Origin: Eubacteriales bacterium
Lineage (GTDB): Bacteria > Bacillota > Clostridia > Lachnospirales > Lachnospiraceae
Reading direction: 5' to 3'
NCBI GenBank assembly: GCA_030536555.1
Contig: JAUNPU010000009.1
Coordinates: 41,149 to 105,148, forward strand
Length of the DNA: 64,000 nucleotides
Positions 51,353-61,071 of this stretch are shown here, piece by piece. How positions within the stretch are numbered: position 1 is the stretch's first letter; each line of letters begins with the position of its first letter. A model generated the notes under the pieces. It searched no databases. It had not been told where the DNA came from and worked only from the letters and a program-made list of their open reading frames with translations. The position numbers were made by a program, and so were the translations under genes.

Positions 51353-53785
51353 ATGGTATTACGGATAGGAACAAGAAAGAGCAGGCTTGCCATGGTGCAG
51401 ACGGAGCTGGTGAGGGATATGATCCGGGAGCGGTTTCCGGAGGTGGAGATCGAGCTGGTGCCCATCAGCACCAGAGGGGACAAGCTCTTAGACCGCTCGC
51501 TGACCAGCTTTGGCGGGAAGGGCGTATTTACGAAGGAACTGGAGGAGGAGCTTCTGAAGGGGAAGATCGATCTTGCGGTGCACAGTGCGAAGGATATGCC
51601 GATGGAGTTCCCCAAGGGGCTGGCGCTGGGGGCGGTGCTTGAGAGGGCGGAACCGGCGGACGTGCTGGTGACCAGGACGGGCATTCCTGCCAGGGAGCTG
51701 CCGGCAGGCAGCGTGATCGGAACCAGCAGCCTGCGCCGGGAGATTCAGATCAGAGCGATGAATCCGCAGGTCCGCGTGAAGCTTCTGCGGGGCAATGTGC
51801 AGACGCGGCTGCAGAAGCTGCTGGATGGCGAGTATGACGGAATCCTGCTGGCGGCGGCCGGGCTTCTTCGGCTGGGCATCGCTGATTCGGAGAAGTTCCA
51901 TCTGGAGTATCTGGACAAGGAGATCTTCGTCCCGGCGGCGGGACAGGGAATCCTGGCACTGGAGATCCGGGAAGGGGAGTTAAGGGAAATCATGTCTGCG
52001 CTGCATTCCCCGGAAGGGGCGGCGGAGCTGGCGGCGGAGCGGGAGTATCTGACGATCCTTGGCGGAAGCTGCAACGCGCCCTGCGGCGCTTACTGCAGGG
52101 AAGAGGACGGGCAGCTGGTGATGACGGGAATGTACGCCCGGGACGGAGTGCATCCGAAGTACCGGACGGAGCGGGTGGCGCTGGATGAGCGGGCTGTTTC
52201 CCCTTCCGGTCGGGCATATTACCGGATGATGATGGCGAAAGAGCTGGCAGAACGGATTGCGGTGAAGATTCGCTTCAAGACCGTATCTCTGGTTGGCGCA
52301 GGTCCGGGGGATGCTGGGCTGTTCACCGAAAAAGGGCTGGACTGTGTGCGCAGGGCGGACGTTATCGTGTATGACAATCTGATATCCGGCTCCATCTTAA
52401 ATGAGGCAGGGCTGGATGCGAAGCTGATCTACGCAGGCAAGCGCTCCAGCAACCACCATATGACCCAGGAGCAGATCAATGCTGTGCTGGTGGAGCAGGC
52501 GATGACAGGAAAGTACGTGGTGCGGCTCAAGGGCGGAGATCCGTATGTGTTTGGAAGAGGCGGGGAGGAAGCGCTGGAGCTTCAGAGGCACGGCATTCCT
52601 TTTGAAATCGTGCCGGGAGTCTCTTCCTGCTACAGTGTGCCCGCGTATGCAGGCATTCCGGTGACCCAAAGAAATCTCGCATCTTCCTTCCATGTGATTA
52701 CCGGTCATGAGGGTGCGCATAAGGAGGCTGAGGTGCTGGACTACGGGACGCTGGCGAAGGAGGAGGGAACCCTGGTCTTTCTGATGGGCCTTAAGAATCT
52801 GGAGCGGATTGCAGAACAGCTGATGGCACACGGGAAAGCACCGGATACGCCGGCGGCTGTGATTCAGCAGGGAACGACTGCCAGACAGCGAAGGGCGGTA
52901 TCCACCCTGGAGCACATTGCGCAGGAGGCAAAGCGGTGCCGGATCCAGACCCCAGCCATTACGGTAGTGGGAGCTGTGGCAGGGCTTTCAGCGGAGCTTG
53001 ACTGGTTTGGACGGGGACCTCTCTTTGGAACACGTGTGCTGGTGACCGGAACCCGTTATATCGCAAAGGAGCTGGAGGAGGAGCTGCGCCCGCTGGGAGC
53101 AGAGACCGTCACCATCAGTCTGATCGAGAGCCGTCTGTTGTGGACGGAGGAGATCCGGCAGGCGCTGGAGCAGTTAGAGCGCTACCAGTGGATGGTATTT
53201 ACCAGCAGCAACGGCGTGGATTTGTTCTTTGAGGTGATGAGGCGGGAGCATCAGGACCTGCGCAGGCTGATGCACATGAAGTTTGCAGCAATCGGCAGGA
53301 AGACGGCGGCGGCGCTTGCTCTGCATGGATTTTACTGTGATTTCGTGCCGGAGAGCTTTTCCGGAGCAGATCTGGCCAGAGAATGGATTCCCACACTGGA
53401 TGAGAGCCAGCGGATTTTGATGTTCCGGGCAAAGGACGGGTCCGATGTGCTGCCGGAGAAGCTTAAGGAGGCGGGGATTCCATTTGCGTATATTCCGCTT
53501 TATGAGACCTGGGTGGATGAGCGGCGGCGGGAAGAGCTGAACCGGATCATCCGGGAGGTGGACTATGTGACTCTTGCCAGCGGCTCGGCGGCGCGGGCAT
53601 TTGGCAGAATGCTGGATTGCAGGGAAGGGCTGGAGGCAAAGGTGATCTCCATCGGACCTTCCACCACGAAGGCGGCAGAGTCGGAAGGTCTCACCGTCTA
53701 TGCAGATGCTGTAGAGTATACCGCAGCGGGAATTGCTGCTGTGATTCTGGCGGATGTGGAGGAAATGGTACATTTTAAGTATTGA
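51353..53785 (+). CDS. Trifunctional tetrapyrrole enzyme: HemC-CobA-HemD fusion
   Basis: Three enzymes are joined in 810 residues. Residues 1-300 are porphobilinogen deaminase (RIGTRKSRLAMVQTELV; cofactor cysteine in LGGSCNAPCG). Residues about 308-545 are uroporphyrinogen III methyltransferase (VSLVGAGPGDAGLFTEKGL; VVRLKGGDPYVFGRGGEE). Residues about 555-805 are uroporphyrinogen III synthase (FGTRVLVTGTRYIAKELEEE). Together they take porphobilinogen through hydroxymethylbilane and uroporphyrinogen III to precorrin-2, the entry to siroheme and cobalamin. CobA-HemD fusions are common in Clostridia; addition of HemC is less so. It starts five bases after the AAA-like gene. Confidence 0.9.
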   Translation: MVLRIGTRKSRLAMVQTELVRDMIRERFPEVEIELVPISTRGDKLLDRSLTSFGGKGVFTKELEEELLKGKIDLAVHSAKDMPMEFPKGLALGAVLERAEPADVLVTRTGIPARELPAGSVIGTSSLRREIQIRAMNPQVRVKLLRGNVQTRLQKLLDGEYDGILLAAAGLLRLGIADSEKFHLEYLDKEIFVPAAGQGILALEIREGELREIMSALHSPEGAAELAAEREYLTILGGSCNAPCGAYCREEDGQLVMTGMYARDGVHPKYRTERVALDERAVSPSGRAYYRMMMAKELAERIAVKIRFKTVSLVGAGPGDAGLFTEKGLDCVRRADVIVYDNLISGSILNEAGLDAKLIYAGKRSSNHHMTQEQINAVLVEQAMTGKYVVRLKGGDPYVFGRGGEEALELQRHGIPFEIVPGVSSCYSVPAYAGIPVTQRNLASSFHVITGHEGAHKEAEVLDYGTLAKEEGTLVFLMGLKNLERIAEQLMAHGKAPDTPAAVIQQGTTARQRRAVSTLEHIAQEAKRCRIQTPAITVVGAVAGLSAELDWFGRGPLFGTRVLVTGTRYIAKELEEELRPLGAETVTISLIESRLLWTEEIRQALEQLERYQWMVFTSSNGVDLFFEVMRREHQDLRRLMHMKFAAIGRKTAAALALHGFYCDFVPESFSGADLAREWIPTLDESQRILMFRAKDGSDVLPEKLKEAGIPFAYIPLYETWVDERRREELNRIIREVDYVTLASGSAARAFGRMLDCREGLEAKVISIGPSTTKAAESEGLTVYADAVEYTAAGIAAVILADVEEMVHFKY

Positions 53786-53810
53786 CAGACGCATGGAATT
53801 AAAGTATTAT
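53782..53810 (+). promoter_or_regulatory. Promoter of the aspartokinase gene, overlapping the previous stop codon
   Basis: TTGACA (53782-53787) overlaps the TGA of the fusion gene; 17 bp later comes TATTAT (53805-53810). No lysine riboswitch fold was seen in the 60-bp leader. Confidence 0.8.
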
Positions 53811-53869
53811 TTTCGTTAAATCGGTCTTTTCGAGACTGGAAGTATCTACCATATGAGGAGAATGCAGTC

Positions 53870-55189
53870 ATGAAAAAAGTAGTAAAATTTGGCGGAAGTT
53901 CCCTTGCCAGCGCCAAACAGTTCAAGAAAGTCGGAGATATTATCCGCGCTGACAAGACCAGACGTTACGTGATCCCGTCTGCACCGGGCAAGCGCAACAG
54001 CAAAGATGAGAAGGTTACGGACATGCTTTATGCATGCTATGATGCGGCGTCCACAGGCGGCGGCTACAAGAAGATTCTGGAGAAGATCAGGGAGCGTTAT
54101 CAGGAGATCATCGACGGACTGGATCTGAATCTGAATCTGGATCACGAGTTCGACCGGATTGAGGAGAACTTCGTGAACGGGGTTGGTCGTGATTACGCGG
54201 CTTCCCGCGGTGAGTATTTAAATGGTATCGTGATGGCGAACTATCTGGGATATGAGTTCATCGACGCGGCTGAGGTGGTATTTTTCGATGAGAACGGCAA
54301 CTTCGAGGCTGAGATGACCAACCAGGAGCTTTCCGAGCGTCTGGAGCATGTGGAGCGTGCGGTGATCCCGGGCTTCTACGGTTCGAAGCATGACGGCTCC
54401 ATCAAGACATTTTCCAGAGGCGGTTCTGATGTGACCGGCTCGATCGTGGCGAGAGCGATTCACGCAGATCTCTATGAGAACTGGACCGACGTATCCGGTT
54501 TCCTGGTGGCAGATCCGCGTATCGTACAGGATCCGGAGGTCATCGAGACCATTACATATAAGGAGCTGCGTGAGCTGGCTTACATGGGCGCAAGCGTGCT
54601 CCATGAGGATGCGATCTTTCCGGTACGCAAGGAAGGCATTCCGATCAATATCCGCAACACCAACAAGCCGGATGACAAAGGTACTCTGATTGTAGAAAGC
54701 ACCTGCAGGAAACCGCGCTATACCATCACCGGTATCGCTGGCAAGAAAGGTTTCTGTGCGATCAACATTGAGAAAGCAATGATGAACGCGGAGGTAGGGT
54801 TTGGGAGAAAGGTGCTTGGAGTGTTTGAGAAATACGGTATTTCTTTCGAACACATGCCTTCAGGGATTGACACCATGACCATCATGGTGCATCAGGATGA
54901 ATTTGAGGAATATGAGCAGTCTGTGATTGCAGGCATCCACCGTGCCGTTGAGCCGGACAGCGTGGATCTGGAAGCAGATCTGGCACTGGTTGCCGTAGTG
55001 GGACGGGGCATGAAAGCCACCCGCGGTACCGCAGGCAGAATCTTCGCAGCGCTGGCACATGCACGGATCAACGTCAAGATGATCGACCAGGGTTCCAGTG
55101 AGCTGAACATCATCATCGGTGTGAAGAACGCGGACTTTGAGGCGGCAATCAAGGCAATCTACGATATTTTTATTACAGCAGAAATCTGA
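53870..55189 (+). CDS. lysC: Aspartate kinase
   Basis: A 439-residue aspartokinase. It begins KKVVKFGGSSLASAKQF, has the kinase core with FSRGGSDVTGSIVARAI, and ends with two ACT domains (GFCAINIEKAMM; ALVAVVGRGMKATRGTAGRIF) that usually bind lysine or threonine as feedback inhibitors. It makes aspartyl phosphate for lysine, threonine and methionine synthesis. It has its own strong promoter and AGGAG site and is followed by a terminator, so it is a single-gene unit. The class of feedback control cannot be told. Confidence 0.94.
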   Translation: MKKVVKFGGSSLASAKQFKKVGDIIRADKTRRYVIPSAPGKRNSKDEKVTDMLYACYDAASTGGGYKKILEKIRERYQEIIDGLDLNLNLDHEFDRIEENFVNGVGRDYAASRGEYLNGIVMANYLGYEFIDAAEVVFFDENGNFEAEMTNQELSERLEHVERAVIPGFYGSKHDGSIKTFSRGGSDVTGSIVARAIHADLYENWTDVSGFLVADPRIVQDPEVIETITYKELRELAYMGASVLHEDAIFPVRKEGIPINIRNTNKPDDKGTLIVESTCRKPRYTITGIAGKKGFCAINIEKAMMNAEVGFGRKVLGVFEKYGISFEHMPSGIDTMTIMVHQDEFEEYEQSVIAGIHRAVEPDSVDLEADLALVAVVGRGMKATRGTAGRIFAALAHARINVKMIDQGSSELNIIIGVKNADFEAAIKAIYDIFITAEI

Positions 55190-55216
55190 TTCGCTTTGCG
55201 GTGAATCGAATGAGAC

Positions 55217-55248
55217 GAAGGGGCAGCCGGGAACGGTTGCCTCTTTCT
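55217..55248 (+). terminator. Terminator of the aspartokinase gene
   Basis: GGGGCAGCC and GGTTGCCTC pair with two wobbles around a 6-nt loop, followed by TTTCT. Confidence 0.65.
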
Positions 55249-55303
55249 AAATGCGTTCATTTATGGTATACTGACAGAATAGTGACGGATAAAGGAGAAG
55301 CTG

Positions 55304-57436
55304 ATGAAAATTACTTATGGCACTATGCTGGCGGCTGCGGCATGTATGGCAGCCGGTCTGGGGTTGACGGGATGCGCCGGACCTTCTACCCGGGTACTGC
55401 CGCGGGAAAGCAGTGGTGCTTATGAGACCCCGCTGGATGCGATTCCGGTGCTTGAGGAGGCGAATCCCTTCTATCTTCAGGAGGAACTGGGCATTCTGAC
55501 AGCCTCCCAGCGGTCTTCTGGCAGCAGGGGAGAGAGCGATGCGGCCCGCTATATGCAGCAGCTTTTGAAGGATTACGGATATGAGGTGAGCCGGCAGAGG
55601 TTCCGGTACGGGGACCCGGAGGGGACCTTCGTCACAGGGACCAATGTGGAGGCTGTGCGCCGGGCTCCGTCGGAGGAGGCGGATATTCTGATTGTGAGTA
55701 CCCACCACGATTCGGCGGCGGGGAGCCCGGGAGCCTGTGAGAGTGCGTCCGGCGTGGTGACCTGGCTGGAGACGGCAAGGCTGATATCCAGGCTGCCTAC
55801 GGACACGGAGGTGCGGTTTGTCAGTGTTGCGGGCAGCGAGAGCGGCTGGATCGGAGCGCGCCATTATGTGGATTCCCTGACGGCGAAGGAGCGGGCACGG
55901 GTCATCGGCTGTATCGAGATCGACGGTCTGGGGTATGTGTCGGAAGAACAGATCGTGCTGGGAACTCCGGACGGCAGGGCGACGATGCTGGGAGATATGG
56001 TGAAGGAGGCGGTCTGGGATGTGCTGGGAGAGACCTGGCAGTATGAGGTAAGGCAGCAGAAGAACTACCTTGCGTTTACCAGAGGCCAGATTCCCTCTGT
56101 CAATCTCGGTCAGGCCAGAGAGCCTTATGAGGCCGGAACGCCGCTGGATCAGCCCGGTACAGTGGACATTGAGCGGGTGGCGCAGGTAGTGAATGCGATG
56201 ACACAGACAGTGTCTGAGATCATGAGCACGGATACGCCGTCGATGCTTGCAAAGTCCCGTTTTATGAATGATCTGCGGGATGACGCCTATGTGCGTGTGC
56301 GGGATGAAGCGCTGGGATTTGGAGATACTGTGAAGCAGACGGAACTGCATCTGGGAGTCAGCGGCAGAGAGCAGTCGGTGAATACGGACAGCTCAGGGCG
56401 GAAGCTTCAGTGCAGGGAATACCGGATGAAGTGGTTCGATGTGGACCAGCTGCTGCTGACGGATTATTATTATGTGGACGGAAAGCTGGATACCATCAGC
56501 ATTGACGGTGATGGGGCAGGTGTGGAATATGAGGAGATGAAAGGACGGCTGACTTCCTGGTACGGGGAACCGGATTCTGAGAGCGAGGGACCGTCCGGCA
56601 TCGAGTATGGCTGGAGGGACCCGGTTCACAGGGTGAAGGCAAGGCTGGTTCCTGAGTCAGACAGCTACCAGGTGGAGCTGCAGGCCTATGAGCCGGAGCG
56701 GCAGGTGCTGGGAACCTTTGTATGGGATGCAGCGTCCGGATGCTACGGCGTGTCGGAAGAACCGGAAGATCCGCTGACAATGCAGCGGATGAAGATTCTG
56801 CTGGACAAGGTCAATGATATCTATCCGGAGGAGAGCGCCGGAAAGATCGACCGGATTCTGGTCTGTACAGATGGAATCGGTGCTGTGGACGGCTATGTGG
56901 ACCGGATTGGAGCGGATGACGAAGCGCTGTCGGAGGATGGCGGCAGTCACAGCCAGGAGGATGAAGCCGGGGAGAATTCTCAGAGTTCTGAGGATACCGG
57001 GACGGCAGTCTGGGAGCTGGGGATCGATCTGGAGGATGTGCTGACAGCGGAGGGCAAATGGCGGGATGAGACCGCTGCGGACCGGCTTCTGGTGAGCCTG
57101 TACGGAGAGCTGCTGGAACGGGAGAACCCCGATGGAATCGCGGAAGAATATGTGCGGCAGTTCCCGTCGGGACCCGGTGAGGAGGCAGCCCGCGCGCAGA
57201 CAGGCGTGCGCCCGGGAGAGGGTACGGATGCAGATTTGGGCCTGCCGGACTTTGCGGAAAGCTTTACCATGTTTGTGCTGGCGGGACAGCCGGAGGACCC
57301 CATGGGGGACTGGTCCCGGCGGGTGCAGTTTTTCTATGGATACAGGGACATGACAGCGTACCGGAAGCTGGTACGGAAGAATCTGCAGTTGCAGACGCTG
57401 TGGATGCAGGAGGAGTTCACGGCAGAAGAACCTTAA
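55304..57436 (+). CDS. M28-peptidase-like lipoprotein with a degenerate active site
   Basis: A 710-residue exported lipoprotein: lipobox LTGC with Cys24, then an M28 aminopeptidase-like domain to about residue 310, and a long C-terminal part of unknown fold that includes an acidic Ser/Glu segment (near 545-570). The metal site differs from working M28 enzymes. The first motif is STHHDS with H135-x-D-like spacing, but the bridging aspartate motif GADDNASG reads GACESASG, the paired glutamates read GSESG, and the final histidine near EAGTPLDQPG is missing. It may have lost peptidase activity and kept a binding role. A PPK2-type kinase gene follows. Confidence 0.75.
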   Translation: MKITYGTMLAAAACMAAGLGLTGCAGPSTRVLPRESSGAYETPLDAIPVLEEANPFYLQEELGILTASQRSSGSRGESDAARYMQQLLKDYGYEVSRQRFRYGDPEGTFVTGTNVEAVRRAPSEEADILIVSTHHDSAAGSPGACESASGVVTWLETARLISRLPTDTEVRFVSVAGSESGWIGARHYVDSLTAKERARVIGCIEIDGLGYVSEEQIVLGTPDGRATMLGDMVKEAVWDVLGETWQYEVRQQKNYLAFTRGQIPSVNLGQAREPYEAGTPLDQPGTVDIERVAQVVNAMTQTVSEIMSTDTPSMLAKSRFMNDLRDDAYVRVRDEALGFGDTVKQTELHLGVSGREQSVNTDSSGRKLQCREYRMKWFDVDQLLLTDYYYVDGKLDTISIDGDGAGVEYEEMKGRLTSWYGEPDSESEGPSGIEYGWRDPVHRVKARLVPESDSYQVELQAYEPERQVLGTFVWDAASGCYGVSEEPEDPLTMQRMKILLDKVNDIYPEESAGKIDRILVCTDGIGAVDGYVDRIGADDEALSEDGGSHSQEDEAGENSQSSEDTGTAVWELGIDLEDVLTAEGKWRDETAADRLLVSLYGELLERENPDGIAEEYVRQFPSGPGEEAARAQTGVRPGEGTDADLGLPDFAESFTMFVLAGQPEDPMGDWSRRVQFFYGYRDMTAYRKLVRKNLQLQTLWMQEEFTAEEP

Positions 57437-57526
57437 TATGTATGGAGTTACCAGAAGGCAGGGGCCGGAGCAGCCCGGGAAGAGGCTGCAGGGCAGGATG
57501 CCGTGTGGGGATAAGGAGGAGGCAAT

Positions 57527-59038
57527 ATGCTGGAAAAGATTGATTTGTCAAGAACCGTGGAGAAGGAAGTCTACAAGCAGGTACAGAGGGACGAGGGAGC
57601 CAGACTGGGACAGCTTCAGAGGAAGTTAAAGGATGCGGGGATTCCGGTGATCATTCTGTTTGAGGGAATGGGAGCTGCCGGGAAGGGCACTCAGATCAAC
57701 CGTCTGATTCAGTCCCTGGACCCGAGAGGCTTTGATGTGTACGCCAGCAACCGGGAGACCGAGGAGGAGGCCATGCGTCCGTTTCTGTGGCGCTTCTGGA
57801 CCCTGACGCCGGAGAACGGGCGAATCGCCATTTTCGACCGCAGCTGGTACCGGAAGGTGCTGATCGACCGGTTCGACCGGGACACGAAGAAGAAAGAGAT
57901 CCAGGGGGCATTTGAGGATATCCGAAGCTTCGAGAAGCAGCTCAGCGACGGCGGTGCGGTGATCATCAAGCTGTTTCTGTGCATTTCTAAAGAGGAGCAG
58001 AAGAAGCGGTTCAAGAAGCTGGAGGAGTCGAAGGAGACCGGCTGGAGAGTGACGGAAGGCGACTGGGAGCGCAACCGCCAGTATGACCGGTACTTGAAGA
58101 TCAACGAGGAGATGCTGGAGAAGACCGACATGGAGTATGCACCCTGGACGATCATCGAGGCGACGGACAGGAACTACGCAGCCATGAAGATCTTAAAGAC
58201 GGTGACGGACCGCATGGAGGGCGCACTCAGGGAGAAGGCTGCCAGAAAGGCATTCCGGGAGCAGAAGATGAGCATGGGTGCGGTGGCGACGGCTGACAGC
58301 TGCTATCAGAACGGCGTGCTGTCCGGCGTGGATTTAACGAAGAGTCTGACCAGAGAAGAGTACAAGGAGCAGATTGATGTACTGCAGAAGAAGCTGGAGC
58401 TTCTGCACAGCGAGCTGTACCGGCTGCGGATCCCGGTGGTGCTGGGATTTGAGGGCTGGGATGCAGGCGGCAAGGGCGGCGCCATCAAGCGTCTCACCAG
58501 CCACTTAGATCCCCGTGGCTATCAGGTGTGCCCTACGGCAGCGCCCAATGACATCGAGAAGAAGCATCACTATCTGTGGCGGTTCTGGAACAAGGTGCCG
58601 AAAGCCGGCCATATCGCCATTTTCGACCGTACCTGGTACGGACGGGTGATGGTGGAGCGGATCGAGGGCTTCTGCAGCGAGGAGGACTGGAAGCGTGCCT
58701 ACCAGGAGATCAATGAGATGGAAGCCCATATGGCGAACTCCGGCGCTGTGGTGCTGAAGTTCTGGCTCCACATCGACAAGGACGAGCAGGAGCGCCGCTT
58801 CAAGGAGCGGATGGAGACGCCGGAGAAGCAGTGGAAGATCACCGACGAGGACTGGAGGAACCGGGAGAAGTGGGACCAGTACGAGCAGGCAGTCAATGAG
58901 ATGCTGGTGCGCACCTCCACCACCTACGCACCGTGGATCGTGGTGGAAGGCAACTGCAAGTATTACGCGCGGGTGAAGGTGCTTCAGACCGTGGTGGACG
59001 CTCTGGAGGCGAAGATCCGGCAGGTGAAGGAAGCATAA
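57527..59038 (+). CDS. pap: Polyphosphate:AMP phosphotransferase, two-domain PPK2
   Basis: Two PPK2 domains in tandem, residues about 10-235 and 262-500. Each has its own P-loop (EGMGAAGKGTQ and EGWDAGGKGGA) and lid/Walker B region (IFDRSWYRKV and IFDRTWYGRV). This arrangement is typical of class II PPK2 enzymes that use polyphosphate to turn AMP into ADP, saving nucleotide energy under stress. 503 residues is the normal length. ATG 57527 has AAGGAGGC upstream. Both nucleotide sites look complete, although in studied members the C-terminal domain is the active one. Confidence 0.92.
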   Translation: MLEKIDLSRTVEKEVYKQVQRDEGARLGQLQRKLKDAGIPVIILFEGMGAAGKGTQINRLIQSLDPRGFDVYASNRETEEEAMRPFLWRFWTLTPENGRIAIFDRSWYRKVLIDRFDRDTKKKEIQGAFEDIRSFEKQLSDGGAVIIKLFLCISKEEQKKRFKKLEESKETGWRVTEGDWERNRQYDRYLKINEEMLEKTDMEYAPWTIIEATDRNYAAMKILKTVTDRMEGALREKAARKAFREQKMSMGAVATADSCYQNGVLSGVDLTKSLTREEYKEQIDVLQKKLELLHSELYRLRIPVVLGFEGWDAGGKGGAIKRLTSHLDPRGYQVCPTAAPNDIEKKHHYLWRFWNKVPKAGHIAIFDRTWYGRVMVERIEGFCSEEDWKRAYQEINEMEAHMANSGAVVLKFWLHIDKDEQERRFKERMETPEKQWKITDEDWRNREKWDQYEQAVNEMLVRTSTTYAPWIVVEGNCKYYARVKVLQTVVDALEAKIRQVKEA

Positions 59039-59104
59039 GAAGCGGCGGCTGGCAGCAGATGCGGTCGGCCGCCGGAAGAAACATAAAGGAGAAACAGACA
59101 GAAC

Positions 59105-60337
59105 ATGAGCAGGGTTGTAATCATCGGCGGCGGCGCTGCCGGCATGATGGCGGGAATCGCGGCGGCGGGAGCCGGTCATCAGGTCCGGATCTATGAGAAG
59201 AATGAAAAGCTGGGCAAAAAAATATACATTACAGGTAAGGGACGCTGCAACCTGACCAATGCCTGTGATACGGAGGAGCTGTTCGGCAATGTGGTTCACA
59301 ACCCGAAGTTTCTGTACAGCAGCTTTTACGGATTTACCAACTATGATATCATTGACCTGGTGGAGGCAAATGGCTGTCCGGTGAAGACGGAGCGGGGCAA
59401 CCGGGTATTTCCGGTGTCCGACAAGTCCTCGGATGTGATCCGGGCGCTGACGGTGAAGCTGAGGGATTCAGGCGCAGAGGTGTGCCTCCACGAGGAGGTG
59501 GAGGAGGTGCTGTCTGCCGGCGGACAGGTGACGGGAATCCGGCTTAAGAAGGGCAGACGGGAGATTCCGGCGGATGCGGTGATCGTGGCCACCGGCGGAC
59601 TGTCCTACCCGACCACCGGGTCCACGGGAGACGGATACCGGTTTGCCGAGAAGCAGGGACACACGGTGACGGAGCTTTCTCCGGCGCTGGTGCCCTTTGA
59701 GGTGAAGGAGTCGGTGGTGAAGGAGCTGCAGGGACTTTCCCTGCGGAACATCAGCGCCCGGATCTTAAAGGGCAGCAAGGTGCTGTATGAGGAGTTCGGC
59801 GAGATGCTGTTCACCCACTTCGGGGTCAGCGGACCGGTGCTTTTGTCCGCAAGCAGCTATGTGGCGGCAAAGCTCAAGAAGGAGCCGCTGACGCTGTCCA
59901 TCGACTTAAAGCCGGCGCTCTCCAAGGAGCAGCTGGACGCCCGGATCCTGCGGGACTTTGAGGAAATGAAGAATAAGCAGTACAAGAATGCGCTGGTACA
60001 CCTGCTGCCGTCGAAACTGATGCCGGTGGTGGTGGAGAGAAGCGGGATCTCACCGGAGAAGAAGGTGAATGAGATCACCAGAGAAGAGCGGCAGCGGATC
60101 GTGGAGGCGGTGAAGGACTTCCGGCTGACCCTGACCGGTCTTCGGGGATACAAGGAGGCGATCATCACCCAGGGCGGCGTGTCAGTGAAAGAGGTGAATC
60201 CGTCTACCATGGAGTCGAAGCTGGTGAAGGGACTGTACTTTGCGGGAGAGGTGCTGGACCTGGATGCGGTGACCGGAGGATTCAATCTGCAGATTGCATG
60301 GTCTACCGGGTGGCTGGCAGGGACCTCCGTTGAGTAA
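59105..60337 (+). CDS. NAD(P)/FAD-dependent oxidoreductase, BaiN/HI0933 family
   Basis: A 410-residue flavoprotein with the FAD-binding GGGAAGMMAGIAAAGAG, the family hallmark KLGKKIYITGKGRCNLTN, VIVATGGLSYPTTGSTGDGY, and the C-terminal FAGEVLDLDAVTGGFNLQIAWSTG. Relatives include BaiN, proposed in bile-acid dehydroxylation, but this housekeeping-like form is nearly universal in Clostridia and is regularly found ahead of cmk-ispH-rpsA, as here. Its own substrate is unknown. The gap to cmk is 29 bp, so they form one operon. Confidence 0.88.
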   Translation: MSRVVIIGGGAAGMMAGIAAAGAGHQVRIYEKNEKLGKKIYITGKGRCNLTNACDTEELFGNVVHNPKFLYSSFYGFTNYDIIDLVEANGCPVKTERGNRVFPVSDKSSDVIRALTVKLRDSGAEVCLHEEVEEVLSAGGQVTGIRLKKGRREIPADAVIVATGGLSYPTTGSTGDGYRFAEKQGHTVTELSPALVPFEVKESVVKELQGLSLRNISARILKGSKVLYEEFGEMLFTHFGVSGPVLLSASSYVAAKLKKEPLTLSIDLKPALSKEQLDARILRDFEEMKNKQYKNALVHLLPSKLMPVVVERSGISPEKKVNEITREERQRIVEAVKDFRLTLTGLRGYKEAIITQGGVSVKEVNPSTMESKLVKGLYFAGEVLDLDAVTGGFNLQIAWSTGWLAGTSVE

Positions 60338-60366
60338 ATACGAATTTGAAGGAGCAGAGATATCAC

Positions 60367-61071
60367 ATGCAGAAGAAAGCATTTAACATTGCAATCGACG
60401 GTCCGGCAGGTGCCGGGAAGAGCACGATTGCGAAGATGGTGGCAAAGAAGTTGGGATTTATCTATGTGGATACGGGGGCGATGTACCGGGCGATTGCCCT
60501 TTATATGCTGCGGCAGGGCGTGGACCGGACCGACGAGGCGGCTGTGTCGGAGGCGGTGAAGGGTGCGAAGATCACGATCCGCTACCAGGACGGGGCACAG
60601 CAGGTGCTTTTAAACGGTGAGGACGTGTCGGGACTGATCCGGACGGAGGAAGTGGGCAATACGGCTTCCGCCACCAGTGTGTATCCGGCGGTGCGGGCGC
60701 ATCTGCTTGCGCTTCAGAGAGAGCTGGCAGCCAGTGCGGACGTCTTGATGGACGGAAGAGATATCGGAACCTGCATTCTGCCGGATGCGGATGCGAAGAT
60801 ATTTCTGACAGCCAGTGCCAGAGTGCGGGCGATGCGGCGGTACAAAGAGCTGCTGGAGAAAGGTGAAGCGTGTAATCTGGAGGAAATTGAGCAAGATATT
60901 ATGGAGAGAGATGCCCGTGACATGAACCGGGAGATCGCGCCCTTAAAGCAGGCGGCGGACGCGCTGCTGGTGGACAGCTCGGAGATGACCATCGAGCAGG
61001 TGGTGCAGGCGATCATCGACGCGGCGGTTTCAAAAGGACTTCCGGCAGGACGGGTACAGGAGGGCTGCTGA
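60367..61071 (+). CDS. cmk: Cytidylate kinase
   Basis: A 234-residue nucleoside monophosphate kinase: P-loop DGPAGAGKSTIAK, then YVDTGAMYRAIALYML, and the CMP-binding MDGRDIGTCILPDA; the lid region RDARDMNRE follows. It phosphorylates CMP and dCMP. ATG 60367 is chosen because AAGGAG lies 14 bases upstream and the family start fits; an in-frame TTG at 60346 covers the ribosome site. Its TGA overlaps the ispH ATG by one base. Confidence 0.95.
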   Translation: MQKKAFNIAIDGPAGAGKSTIAKMVAKKLGFIYVDTGAMYRAIALYMLRQGVDRTDEAAVSEAVKGAKITIRYQDGAQQVLLNGEDVSGLIRTEEVGNTASATSVYPAVRAHLLALQRELAASADVLMDGRDIGTCILPDADAKIFLTASARVRAMRRYKELLEKGEACNLEEIEQDIMERDARDMNREIAPLKQAADALLVDSSEMTIEQVVQAIIDAAVSKGLPAGRVQEGC

